DNA from: an uncultured Rikenellaceae bacterium
Lineage (GTDB): Bacteria; Bacteroidota; Bacteroidia; Bacteroidales; Rikenellaceae
Reading direction: 5' to 3'
DNA length: 12,566 nucleotides
Assembly (NCBI GenBank): GCA_947054185.1
Contig: CAMRVW010000054.1
Coordinates: 1-12,566, forward strand
The position numbers and the translations under genes are program-made. Positions 1 to 5,357 of the stretch are shown here, piece after piece (position 1 is the stretch's first letter; each line of letters opens with the position of its first letter). A model generated the notes under the pieces. That model was not told the origin of the DNA and ran no database searches. It worked only from the letters and a program-made list of their open reading frames with translations.

Positions 1-33
1 TTATTCCTTAGTTGTTCCTCAATATCTCAAATC

Positions 34-48
34 GGGGTCCGTGACCCC
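34..48. repeat. Perfect 6-bp inverted repeat (GGGGTC/GACCCC)
   Basis: GGGGTC at 34-39 and GACCCC at 43-48 can form a tight hairpin with a 3-nt loop. No T-tract follows on either strand, so it is not a standard intrinsic terminator. It could be the end of something lying left of the window. Confidence 0.35.
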
Positions 49-72
49 TCCCCCGAAGGACCGCCGGAGGCA

Positions 73-113
73 GTGTCGGCAAATAAACGGCTGTGTCGGC
101 ATGCCAAACGGCA
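73..113. repeat. Two imperfect ~20-bp tandem repeats
   Basis: GTGTCGGCA (73-81) followed shortly by AAACGGC recurs as GTGTCGGCA (93-101) followed by AAACGGC, so two units of 20-21 bp lie side by side. They sit just upstream of the promoter for the CD225-like gene. There are only two copies and no function is known. Confidence 0.4.
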
Positions 114-128
114 ATTTAGCGAAAAATG

Positions 129-160
129 TTTGTTTATAACGATTATTTTAATCAACTTTG
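129..160 (+). promoter_or_regulatory. Bacteroidota-type promoter for the CD225-like/DUF2752 pair
   Basis: A -33 element TTTG lies at 129-132 and a -7 element CAACTTTG at 153-160, separated by exactly 20 bp. The -7 differs from the consensus TAnnTTTG only at the first base. Transcription would start near 167, leaving a leader of roughly 57 nt before the ATG at 224. No Shine-Dalgarno sequence is visible, which is normal in this phylum. Confidence 0.6.
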
Positions 161-223
161 CGTATCGATATTAACCCGAAGACAATACTTAAATAACATT
201 TATTAACATAAATCTAATTTGCA

Positions 224-565
224 ATGGATCAAAATTACACAGAGCAAAACAACAACGTGATGAACAATCAGCAGCCCGTAAACAACGGTTATGCTCCCGT
301 AAAGCCAGACAACTTCATGGTTTGGGCCATCCTCTGCACCATTTTCTGCTGCCTTCCCTTCGGTATCGCCTCTATCATCAACGCCAACAAAGTTGACTCG
401 CTTTGGGCAATGGGCGACTATCATGGTGCGCAGACAGCTGCTCAGAACGCACGCAAATGGTTCAAATGGGGCATCATCTGCGGCATCATTGCCTATATTT
501 TCTATATCATATTTGGTATAATCGGCGGTGTCGGCGCTGCTGCCCTCAACAATGGCAACTTCTAG
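224..565 (+). CDS. CD225/dispanin-family small membrane protein
   Basis: This gene encodes a 113-residue protein with a polar N-terminus rich in Asn and Gln (residues 1-27), followed by a hydrophobic region around 31-53 containing FCCLPFGIASI. A polar loop with a DYHGAQTAAQNARKW-like stretch follows, then a second membrane segment at about 80-105. The order hydrophobic segment, NANKV, amphipathic Ala-rich loop, second helix is typical of CD225/dispanin proteins, the superfamily of vertebrate IFITM proteins; bacterial members have no established role. The start is set by the promoter at 129-160 and the lack of a better ATG. The 3' end overlaps the next gene by 14 bp, suggesting translational coupling. 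Ile codons are mostly ATC (9 of 14), unlike elbB (1 of 13). Function: unknown membrane protein. Confidence 0.85.
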   Translation: MDQNYTEQNNNVMNNQQPVNNGYAPVKPDNFMVWAILCTIFCCLPFGIASIINANKVDSLWAMGDYHGAQTAAQNARKWFKWGIICGIIAYIFYIIFGIIGGVGAAALNNGNF

Positions 566-923
566 GAAAGTTGTTATACTATTTGCAATTCTGGCATTTG
601 GGGTCATACTGGTTTTCTTCAATCCGGAAGATTCGGTATGGTTTCCCAAATGCTTTTTCTATGTGCTTACAGGATACGAATGCCCGGCATGCGGTGTGCA
701 ACGCGCTGCATATCAGTTAATACATCTCAATTTCCGACAGGCGTTCGCTTACAATCCTTTCCTTGTGATTTCGGGTCCCTATGGTCTGCTTTTGATAATA
801 GTGACATGGATCGCCCCCAAGGACAAGCTGGTTAAACTGAGAAATTTCTGTCTTCACCGCACAACGGTAAACGTATATCTTGTGCTGATGACGGCATGGT
901 GGATCTTAAGAAACATAATATAG
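552..923 (+). CDS. DUF2752 domain membrane protein
   Basis: The predicted product has 123 residues when translation starts at the ATG at 552. An in-frame ATG at 528 exists but would overlap the upstream gene by 38 bp instead of 14 and adds eight residues before the first helix. Three hydrophobic segments are visible, at about 6-23, 65-85 and 105-120. Between the first two lies the DUF2752 signature, a C-P-A-C-G-V-Q-R motif (Cys44, Cys47), then an N-F-R-Q-A-F-A-Y-N-P-F stretch. The paired cysteines could bind metal or form a disulfide, but no biochemical role is known to me. It forms a two-gene unit with the CD225-like gene. The stop lies 37 bp from the end of the convergent gene at 961. Confidence 0.85.
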   Translation: MATSRKVVILFAILAFGVILVFFNPEDSVWFPKCFFYVLTGYECPACGVQRAAYQLIHLNFRQAFAYNPFLVISGPYGLLLIIVTWIAPKDKLVKLRNFCLHRTTVNVYLVLMTAWWILRNII

Positions 924-960
924 GGCACCGTGCGTTACATGCGCTATTGTTGTGCGCACG

Positions 961-1554
961 TCAATAAGATGTGTCGTTTTCCACATGTGTCATCTGCCTG
1001 GCCTGAACGGAAAAGGCCCCTATGATCACACCGGCAAATATCAGAGAAACAGCCACATATTGCATGGTATTGGCAATGCCGCCCATCATTAGGCGTGTGA
1101 GCACAATTGCCGCTAACAACAGGAAAAGCGAGCCAGAAGCTATCGCGAAATACCAACCGTTATCGCCTTTGAGTTTGATGCGGTACCCGAGGTATATCAA
1201 TACCAGCCCGTGCAAAAACAACCACGCCGCACAAGCCATTACAGGAAAGCCCGACAAAGCCTCGTCTTTCATCCACAATGCAACACCGGCCACCACATCC
1301 GCCGACAATACAGCATATACGAACAAGCGTCCCATCCATATCAGCTTATGCCAAACGCAGATGTTAAGCAATATGGTTATTGCCGATGCGGCAAACAATA
1401 TGCCTAGCGCAGGCTGCAATATGTCGTAAGACGACCTCGGATTGAGCCACGCCGTAAGACCGAGCATTCCGCAATAGACTCCGAGCAGAGAAATCATCCA
1501 CCAAAACCGAATATTACGTATCTGTTTTTTTACTTCACCACTCACATTTTCCAT
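961..1554 (-). CDS. Six-helix membrane protein, HdeD/DUF308-like (tentative)
   Basis: The 197-residue product has six hydrophobic segments, at about 17-37, 45-66, 71-94, 101-124, 132-154 and 160-184, with short loops and no catalytic motif. A helix ending in an N-P motif (residues 38-39), then a polar break and a helix starting G-I-L-F-A-A-S-A-I, recalls HdeD/DUF308 proteins, which are small six-helix inner-membrane proteins, one of them linked to acid resistance in E. coli. The resemblance is by pattern only, so the family call is weak; the membrane topology is clearer. The ATG at 1554 is the first plausible start. No consensus TAnnTTTG box was found upstream on this strand. Its 3' end faces the DUF2752 gene. 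Confidence 0.7.
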   Translation of the reverse strand: MENVSGEVKKQIRNIRFWWMISLLGVYCGMLGLTAWLNPRSSYDILQPALGILFAASAITILLNICVWHKLIWMGRLFVYAVLSADVVAGVALWMKDEALSGFPVMACAAWLFLHGLVLIYLGYRIKLKGDNGWYFAIASGSLFLLLAAIVLTRLMMGGIANTMQYVAVSLIFAGVIIGAFSVQARQMTHVENDTSY

Positions 1555-1600
1555 AATTCTTTCATTTATTTTCCGGAAGCGCTATAAAAAAAATTATCGG

Positions 1601-1665
1601 GCGTCTGTCTTCGACCGGTCTGTCTCTTTGGCTTGACATGAGACGAACAGTTCGATTACAGACGC
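1601..1665. repeat. Widely spaced 8-bp inverted repeat enclosing a small palindrome
   Basis: GCGTCTGT at 1601-1608 is the exact reverse complement of ACAGACGC at 1658-1665. Between them lies the short palindrome CGAAC-A-GTTCG at 1644-1654. The element is in the divergent intergenic region between the membrane-protein gene (start 1554) and dinB (start 1845), so it could act on either. Function is inferred from position only. Confidence 0.35.
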
Positions 1666-1734
1666 TTGCGTATTGGCAGGTTAATTTTATTTATATTCTT
1701 CGGTCGGTTAAATAGTTTTTGGTTCTATGGCAAA

Positions 1735-1816
1735 CATGCAAATTTCATGCAAAGACATCATGCGCGGAACAGTATTTTTCACCGGTGACGACATAATTAT
1801 TATTTTTGCATGAAAT
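1735..1816. promoter_or_regulatory. Candidate operator: three copies of CATGCAAA around the dinB promoter
   Basis: CATGCAAA occurs at 1735-1742 and 1746-1753 (direct copies, 11 bp apart, one helical turn) and inverted at 1805-1812. The match between the second and third copies extends to a perfect 12-bp inverted repeat, 1742-1753 against 1805-1816. The inverted copy covers the TTTG of the dinB -7 element. A 10-bp palindrome TCACCGGTGA sits between them at 1779-1788. This layout suits a repressor or activator site, but the regulator is not known. Confidence 0.5.
1776..1808 (+). promoter_or_regulatory. Promoter of dinB
   Basis: TATTTTTG at 1801-1808 fits the -7 consensus TAnnTTTG fully. TTTC at 1776-1779 is an imperfect -33 element with 21 bp spacing. 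Transcription would begin near 1815, about 30 nt before the ATG. The weak -33 element would fit a gene that depends on an activator or is kept low. Confidence 0.6.
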
Positions 1817-1844
1817 GAAACCGGTCCGGGAACGTTTATAACAC

Positions 1845-2921
1845 ATGAGCACCCGCAAAATAATCCACATAGACATGGATGCCTTTTACGCCTCCATAGA
1901 ACAGCGAGACAATCCCGAGTTGCGCGGGCGTCCTGTTGCGGTGGGGCATCCGGGTGCGCGCGGAGTGGTGGCCACGGCAAGCTATGAGGCCAGGCGTTAT
2001 GGTGTGCGTTCGGCGCTGTCGTCAATCAAAGCCATGCGTCTTTGTCCCAGTCTGATATTCGTGTCACCGCGTTTCGACGTGTATAAGCATGTGTCGGAGC
2101 AGATACACGACATATTCAACGATTACACCGACTTGGTCGAGCCTCTCTCGCTCGACGAGGCCTTCCTTGACGTGACTCACACCAAAGGAGGCGCCCCATC
2201 GGCCACGCTCATTGCCCGAGAGATAAAAGAACGCATATACGACACAACCGGCCTTACCGCCTCGGCCGGGGTGTCGGTCAATAAGTTTCTTGCCAAAATA
2301 GCCTCCGATTACAACAAGCCCGACGGCATGTTCGTCATAACTCCCGAGCAAGCCGCCGATTTTGTCGCCGGGTTGGAGATAGAGCGCTTTTTCGGCATCG
2401 GACCCGTGACCGCCGGCAAGATGCATCTTATGGGCATACGCAACGGAGCCGACCTGCGACGCATGACCGAGCCCGAGCTGGTGGCCGCATTCGGCAAGGC
2501 GGGACACAGCTATTACCGATATGCACGCGGCATCGACAACCGACCGGTGGAGCCTGAGCGGATACGCAAATCGGTCGGAGCGGAAAATACATTTGCAGAC
2601 GACATTCATACACTCGACGACCTGAAACGAGAGCTGGCCCTTATACGCGAGGAGGTCATACGACGCATGAGCCGTGCCTCGTTCGCAGGTCGTACCGTCA
2701 CCATCAAGGTCAAATATGCCGACTTCCGTCAGATGACACGCTCACGCACCCTTACGCACGATGCCGACGCCGAGAGCCTCACCGCCGCCTCGGAAGAGCT
2801 TCTCATGTCGGTGGACATGAGCGACAAACCGATAAGGCTTTTGGGGTTGAGTGTCAGCAATAACGACACTTACAGCATACGTCCGTTCGAACAGCGTCTG
2901 CCGTTCAAAGAGTACGAATAA
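1845..2921 (+). CDS. dinB: DNA polymerase IV (Y-family, DinB)
   Basis: This is an error-prone translesion polymerase of 358 residues, a normal length for DinB. The N-terminus has the catalytic motif H-I-D-M-D-A-F-Y (Asp10 as metal ligand; Tyr15 in the steric-gate position). The palm motif L-S-L-D-E-A-F-L-D supplies Asp104 and Glu105. An S-A-G-V-S-x-N-K-F-L-A-K-I-A-S motif and a helix-hairpin-helix-like F-F-G-I-G-P-V-T-A-G-K follow. The little-finger domain fills the C-terminal third. Residues 350-354 (QRLPF), close to the end, resemble a sliding-clamp binding peptide. The ATG at 1845 places the catalytic motif at the usual distance from the N-terminus. It is apparently monocistronic, with a well-formed -7 box and repeated sites upstream. 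No intrinsic terminator is evident after the stop. Confidence 0.97.
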   Translation: MSTRKIIHIDMDAFYASIEQRDNPELRGRPVAVGHPGARGVVATASYEARRYGVRSALSSIKAMRLCPSLIFVSPRFDVYKHVSEQIHDIFNDYTDLVEPLSLDEAFLDVTHTKGGAPSATLIAREIKERIYDTTGLTASAGVSVNKFLAKIASDYNKPDGMFVITPEQAADFVAGLEIERFFGIGPVTAGKMHLMGIRNGADLRRMTEPELVAAFGKAGHSYYRYARGIDNRPVEPERIRKSVGAENTFADDIHTLDDLKRELALIREEVIRRMSRASFAGRTVTIKVKYADFRQMTRSRTLTHDADAESLTAASEELLMSVDMSDKPIRLLGLSVSNNDTYSIRPFEQRLPFKEYE

Positions 2922-3132
2922 GAGTCTTGTCGCTGACGGCGACCAACCCTTCGCTCCGCATGATTTCCGTGACGGACTGTTTATACGCACCGAATGTTTC
3001 CCGTTCAGGCCCAAACCAATCCGACAGACGCTGTCTGAGGAACGAAACCCGCGCACTTTTCTTTATGCCGTAACGGGACGGGCGGTCTGAATTTGCGGAG
3101 GGGCGCACACAATTCTCAGGCTTTACAACCAT
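2905..3132 (-). CDS. Doubtful small ORF convergent with dinB (75 aa)
   Basis: This is a possible small protein or gene remnant with no recognised family. Residues 25-75 look protein-like: a helix-prone S-F-L-R-Q-R-L-S-D-W-F-G stretch, then E-T-F-G-A-Y-K-Q-S-V-T-E-I-M, with no low-complexity sequence. The frame ends inside dinB, overlapping its 3' end by 17 bp. The first 24 residues are less convincing, and I see no TAnnTTTG promoter upstream on this strand. It could be a real unannotated small gene, a decayed gene, or chance. It is listed because it is the best coding candidate in the 524-bp stretch between dinB and elbB. Confidence 0.25.
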   Translation of the reverse strand: MVVKPENCVRPSANSDRPSRYGIKKSARVSFLRQRLSDWFGPERETFGAYKQSVTEIMRSEGLVAVSDKTLIRTL

Positions 3133-3445
3133 TCATTGAAAACAGATCGCACCCATAAGCGGAAGAGTTTCCCGCATTTGCACTCCACCGCAGCCCCCCG
3201 CCTGCTTTCAGCCATGCCTTATGAACGGACGAAACCGCATACCCGAACACCATGTCACCAACAGCAGTTTCCGCAATCGTAAACACAAATTCAGGTGATT
3301 CATCCAAAAATTTTAAATCCGGACATAAAATCCTATTTTTGTAACCGTCATAAAACATTATCCATATTTCGGCACGATTTTGGCATATATGTTTTTTGCA
3401 ATCAGACACCAATTTTTCGAGTAAAAACCCAAAAAAACAAGAAGA
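2922..3445. other. 524-bp stretch without a convincing gene between dinB and elbB
   Basis: The left part is covered by the doubtful minus-strand ORF at 2905-3132. From about 3290 rightward the sequence becomes clearly AT-rich and carries the probable elbB promoter at 3311-3341. A short inverted repeat GTCGC/GCGAC (2929-2943) follows the dinB stop but has no T-tract. No tRNA, small RNA or mobile element could be recognised. Confidence 0.6.
3311..3341 (+). promoter_or_regulatory. Probable promoter of elbB
   Basis: TATTTTTG at 3334-3341 matches the Bacteroidota -7 consensus. The -33 position holds an A/T run (TTTT at 3311-3314, 19 bp spacing) rather than a clean TTTG. Transcription would start near 3348, giving a leader of about 100 nt. 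A poorer alternative nearer the gene (TTTC 3367-3370, GTTTTTTG 3391-3398, 20 bp spacing) is possible. Confidence 0.5.
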
Positions 3446-4105
3446 ATGAAAAAAGCGGCAGTCATATTAGCCGGATGCGGCGCCAAAGACGGTTCGGAGA
3501 TACACGAAGCCACCTTGGCCCTTTACGCCCTTGCCAAAGAGGGATTCACCTATTCGATATTCGCCCCCGACACCTATTCGAGGGATATTGTCAACCACAT
3601 CACCGACGAGCCGTCTGACGAACGTCGCAACGTGATGGTGGAGGCGGCACGCATTGCCCGTGGAAAGATATCGCCCCTGTCGCAGCTCGATGCGTCAGAC
3701 TATGACGTGCTGGTGCTTCCCGGTGGTTTCGGTGCGGCAAAAAACCTCTTCACATTGGCATGCGACGGGCTTGATTTCTCGGTTCTTCCCGATGTACGCA
3801 AGGCTGTAACGGCATTTTACGAGGCCGGCAAACCCATAGGTGCCATGTGCATATCGCCCGTAATGATAGCCTCTCTGTTGGGCCACAAGGGCGTGAGGGT
3901 CACATTCGGACCCGAGAGCGACCTGTGCCGAAGCGCGCGTGACAAGTTCGGCGCCGACATTGCGGTGTGCGGCCGCGATGAGGTGATAGTCGACAAGGCC
4001 AACAAGGTGGTCACCACGCCATGTTACATGTATGGCGACTCGACTGTGGCCCACATAGGCGACGGCGCCATGAGAATGGCACAAGAGTTGTCTGCCCTCG
4101 TGTAA
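3446..4105 (+). CDS. elbB: Isoprenoid biosynthesis glyoxalase ElbB (DJ-1/PfpI superfamily)
   Basis: The 219-residue product matches the ElbB/YhbL family, cytosolic proteins of the DJ-1/PfpI fold originally noticed for effects on lycopene yield and reported to have weak glyoxalase activity. The N-terminus reads V-I-L-A-G-C-G-A-K-D-G-S-E-I-H-E, the family signature, with Glu18 as the likely acidic partner. The nucleophile-elbow cysteine is Cys135 in G-A-M-C-I-S-P-V. L-V-L-P-G-G-F-G-A-A-K-N-L and T-P-C-Y-M are further family motifs. Length is normal for the family. The gene stands alone, with its own promoter and a strong terminator directly after the stop. Nine of 13 Ile codons are ATA. The physiological substrate in this organism is unknown. 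Confidence 0.93.
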   Translation: MKKAAVILAGCGAKDGSEIHEATLALYALAKEGFTYSIFAPDTYSRDIVNHITDEPSDERRNVMVEAARIARGKISPLSQLDASDYDVLVLPGGFGAAKNLFTLACDGLDFSVLPDVRKAVTAFYEAGKPIGAMCISPVMIASLLGHKGVRVTFGPESDLCRSARDKFGADIAVCGRDEVIVDKANKVVTTPCYMYGDSTVAHIGDGAMRMAQELSALV

Positions 4106-4111
4106 AACCCC

Positions 4112-4146
4112 AACCCCTGCAAAGACATTGTTTGCAGGGGTTTTAA
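4112..4146 (+). terminator. Strong intrinsic terminator after elbB
   Basis: A perfect 12-bp stem pairs AACCCCTGCAAA (4112-4123) with TTTGCAGGGGTT (4131-4142) around a 7-nt loop, and T residues run through 4144. It begins seven bases after the elbB stop and separates elbB from the efflux operon. Confidence 0.92.
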
Positions 4147-4153
4147 TAGGAAA

Positions 4154-4174
4154 ATTCAATATTTTATTCAATAT
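4154..4174 (+). promoter_or_regulatory. Direct repeat ATTCAATAT just before the efflux operon
   Basis: ATTCAATAT occurs at 4154-4162 and 4166-4174, a 12-bp period, four bases before the ATG of the adaptor gene. The stretch between the elbB terminator and the start codon is only 32 bp and shows no TAnnTTTG box. The repeat may be a regulator site or simply AT-rich leader sequence. Confidence 0.3.
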
Positions 4175-4178
4175 AGTT

Positions 4179-5231
4179 ATGAAAAAGAGCATCTTCGTAA
4201 TATTGGGTGTGGGCGCGATGTTGCTTTCATCGTGCGCGCAACAGGCTGAGCCCACAACATTTCAGCGTCCCGTAAAGCTCTATAGGGTACAATCCATGCG
4301 TCTTTTCGAACGCACCTATCCGGGTGTGGTAAAATCGCGCCAGACGGTCACCCTCGCCTTCAAGATGAGCGGGCAGTTGACGAATGTCGGTGTCTCGAGC
4401 GGACAAAAGGTGAGCAAAGGGACCCTGATAGCCGAGATAGACCCCACCGATTACAAACTCACCCTCGAGTCGGCACGTGCGGCATACCTCAACTCCAAGT
4501 CGCAGTTTGAGCGATACAGCCGTCTTATAACCCGTCAGGCCATCTCAGAGCAGGAGTATGAAAGCGCAAAGGCAGCCTATAAACGCGACAGGTCAAACTA
4601 TGACAACGCCACGAGCATGCTTGGCCAAACCAAACTTTTCGCCCCCTTCTCAGGCATAATAGAGAACTGTTATGTCGACAACTATCAGCGCATACAGGCC
4701 GCCGAACCCATTGTCAAGCTCATAAACCCCGACGACCTTGAGGTCGACTTTGTGATGCCTGAAAACAACATCGACCTCATGAAAGCCCCGCACAAGGAGT
4801 TTTTCGTCACGCTTGAGGCCTATCCCACCGTAAGGTTCAAGGCCGATATGATAAAGTTTGTCGACGCCTCTCCCGACGGTGTGGGTGTGCCTGTCACGGT
4901 CGCTTTCGACGATGCCTCTTTCAGTGCAGCCAAATATGACGTGCGACCCGGCTTCTCGGCCGATGTGACCCTCAGCATAGTAAACGACATGGCAAGCGAC
5001 ATAACGGCCATACCCATAACAGCCCTCAGAGGCAGTCTCGACGGAGATGCCGACAGCGTGTGGGTATATAACAAGGCCGACTCCACGGTGATGCTTCGAG
5101 GCATAGAGACGGGCGAGCTGTTCGGCAAAGAGATGATAGCCGTGACACAAGGCCTTGCCCCGGGCGAAGAGGTGGTGACGGCAGGTGTGTACCAGCTGGT
5201 CGACGGGCAAAAGGTAAGGCCGCTCAAATAG
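4179..5231 (+). CDS. RND efflux periplasmic adaptor lipoprotein (membrane fusion protein)
   Basis: The product is a 350-residue periplasmic adaptor that should bridge the RND permease and the outer-membrane channel of the two following genes. The signal peptide ends in a lipobox L-S-S-C with Cys19 as the lipidated residue, so it is membrane-anchored. The two lipoyl half-motifs lie at about 56-90 (with G-Q-L-T-N-V-G-V-S-S-G-Q-K-V-S-K-G) and 152-185 (with A-P-F-S-G-I-I), flanking an alpha-helical hairpin at about 92-150; beta-barrel and membrane-proximal domains follow. I chose the ATG at 4179; the in-frame ATG at 4128 lies inside the elbB terminator and would spoil the signal peptide. Length is at the short end for the family. 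Substrates cannot be read from sequence, and no regulator gene is adjacent. Confidence 0.93.
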   Translation: MKKSIFVILGVGAMLLSSCAQQAEPTTFQRPVKLYRVQSMRLFERTYPGVVKSRQTVTLAFKMSGQLTNVGVSSGQKVSKGTLIAEIDPTDYKLTLESARAAYLNSKSQFERYSRLITRQAISEQEYESAKAAYKRDRSNYDNATSMLGQTKLFAPFSGIIENCYVDNYQRIQAAEPIVKLINPDDLEVDFVMPENNIDLMKAPHKEFFVTLEAYPTVRFKADMIKFVDASPDGVGVPVTVAFDDASFSAAKYDVRPGFSADVTLSIVNDMASDITAIPITALRGSLDGDADSVWVYNKADSTVMLRGIETGELFGKEMIAVTQGLAPGEEVVTAGVYQLVDGQKVRPLK

Positions 5232-5357
5232 AACCCGCGCAAGCGCCTCCTCGCATAAGCCTTAGACGACAGCCTGCACGAAAAATGCGCTTATCCATAT
5301 AATAATTACCGGGAACGCAGCCGGTCGACAAGGCGTTCTCGCAATAAAGCCAAAGAG

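Noticed and set aside
1..177. Open frame on the plus strand from the window edge to about 177
   Set aside because: The translation has no recognisable protein character and its end overlaps the CD225-like promoter; probably chance.
924..960. Terminator hairpin between the convergent DUF2752 and HdeD-like genes
   Set aside because: CGTGCG/CGCACG can pair, but the loop is 20 nt and no T-tract follows on either strand.
1644..1654. CGAAC-A-GTTCG as a LexA box
   Set aside because: The Gram-positive SOS box has a 4-nt spacer, and the site is about 190 bp from dinB; kept only as a palindrome.
2929..2943. GTCGC/GCGAC hairpin after dinB as a terminator
   Set aside because: A five-pair stem without a T-tract.
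3116..3412. 98-codon minus-strand frame upstream of elbB
   Set aside because: Composition is rich in Cys with no family resemblance, it covers the AT-rich elbB promoter, and no promoter was found for it.
4128..4178. Upstream ATG extending the efflux adaptor by 17 residues
   Set aside because: It lies inside the elbB terminator hairpin and would put extra residues before a well-formed lipoprotein signal.
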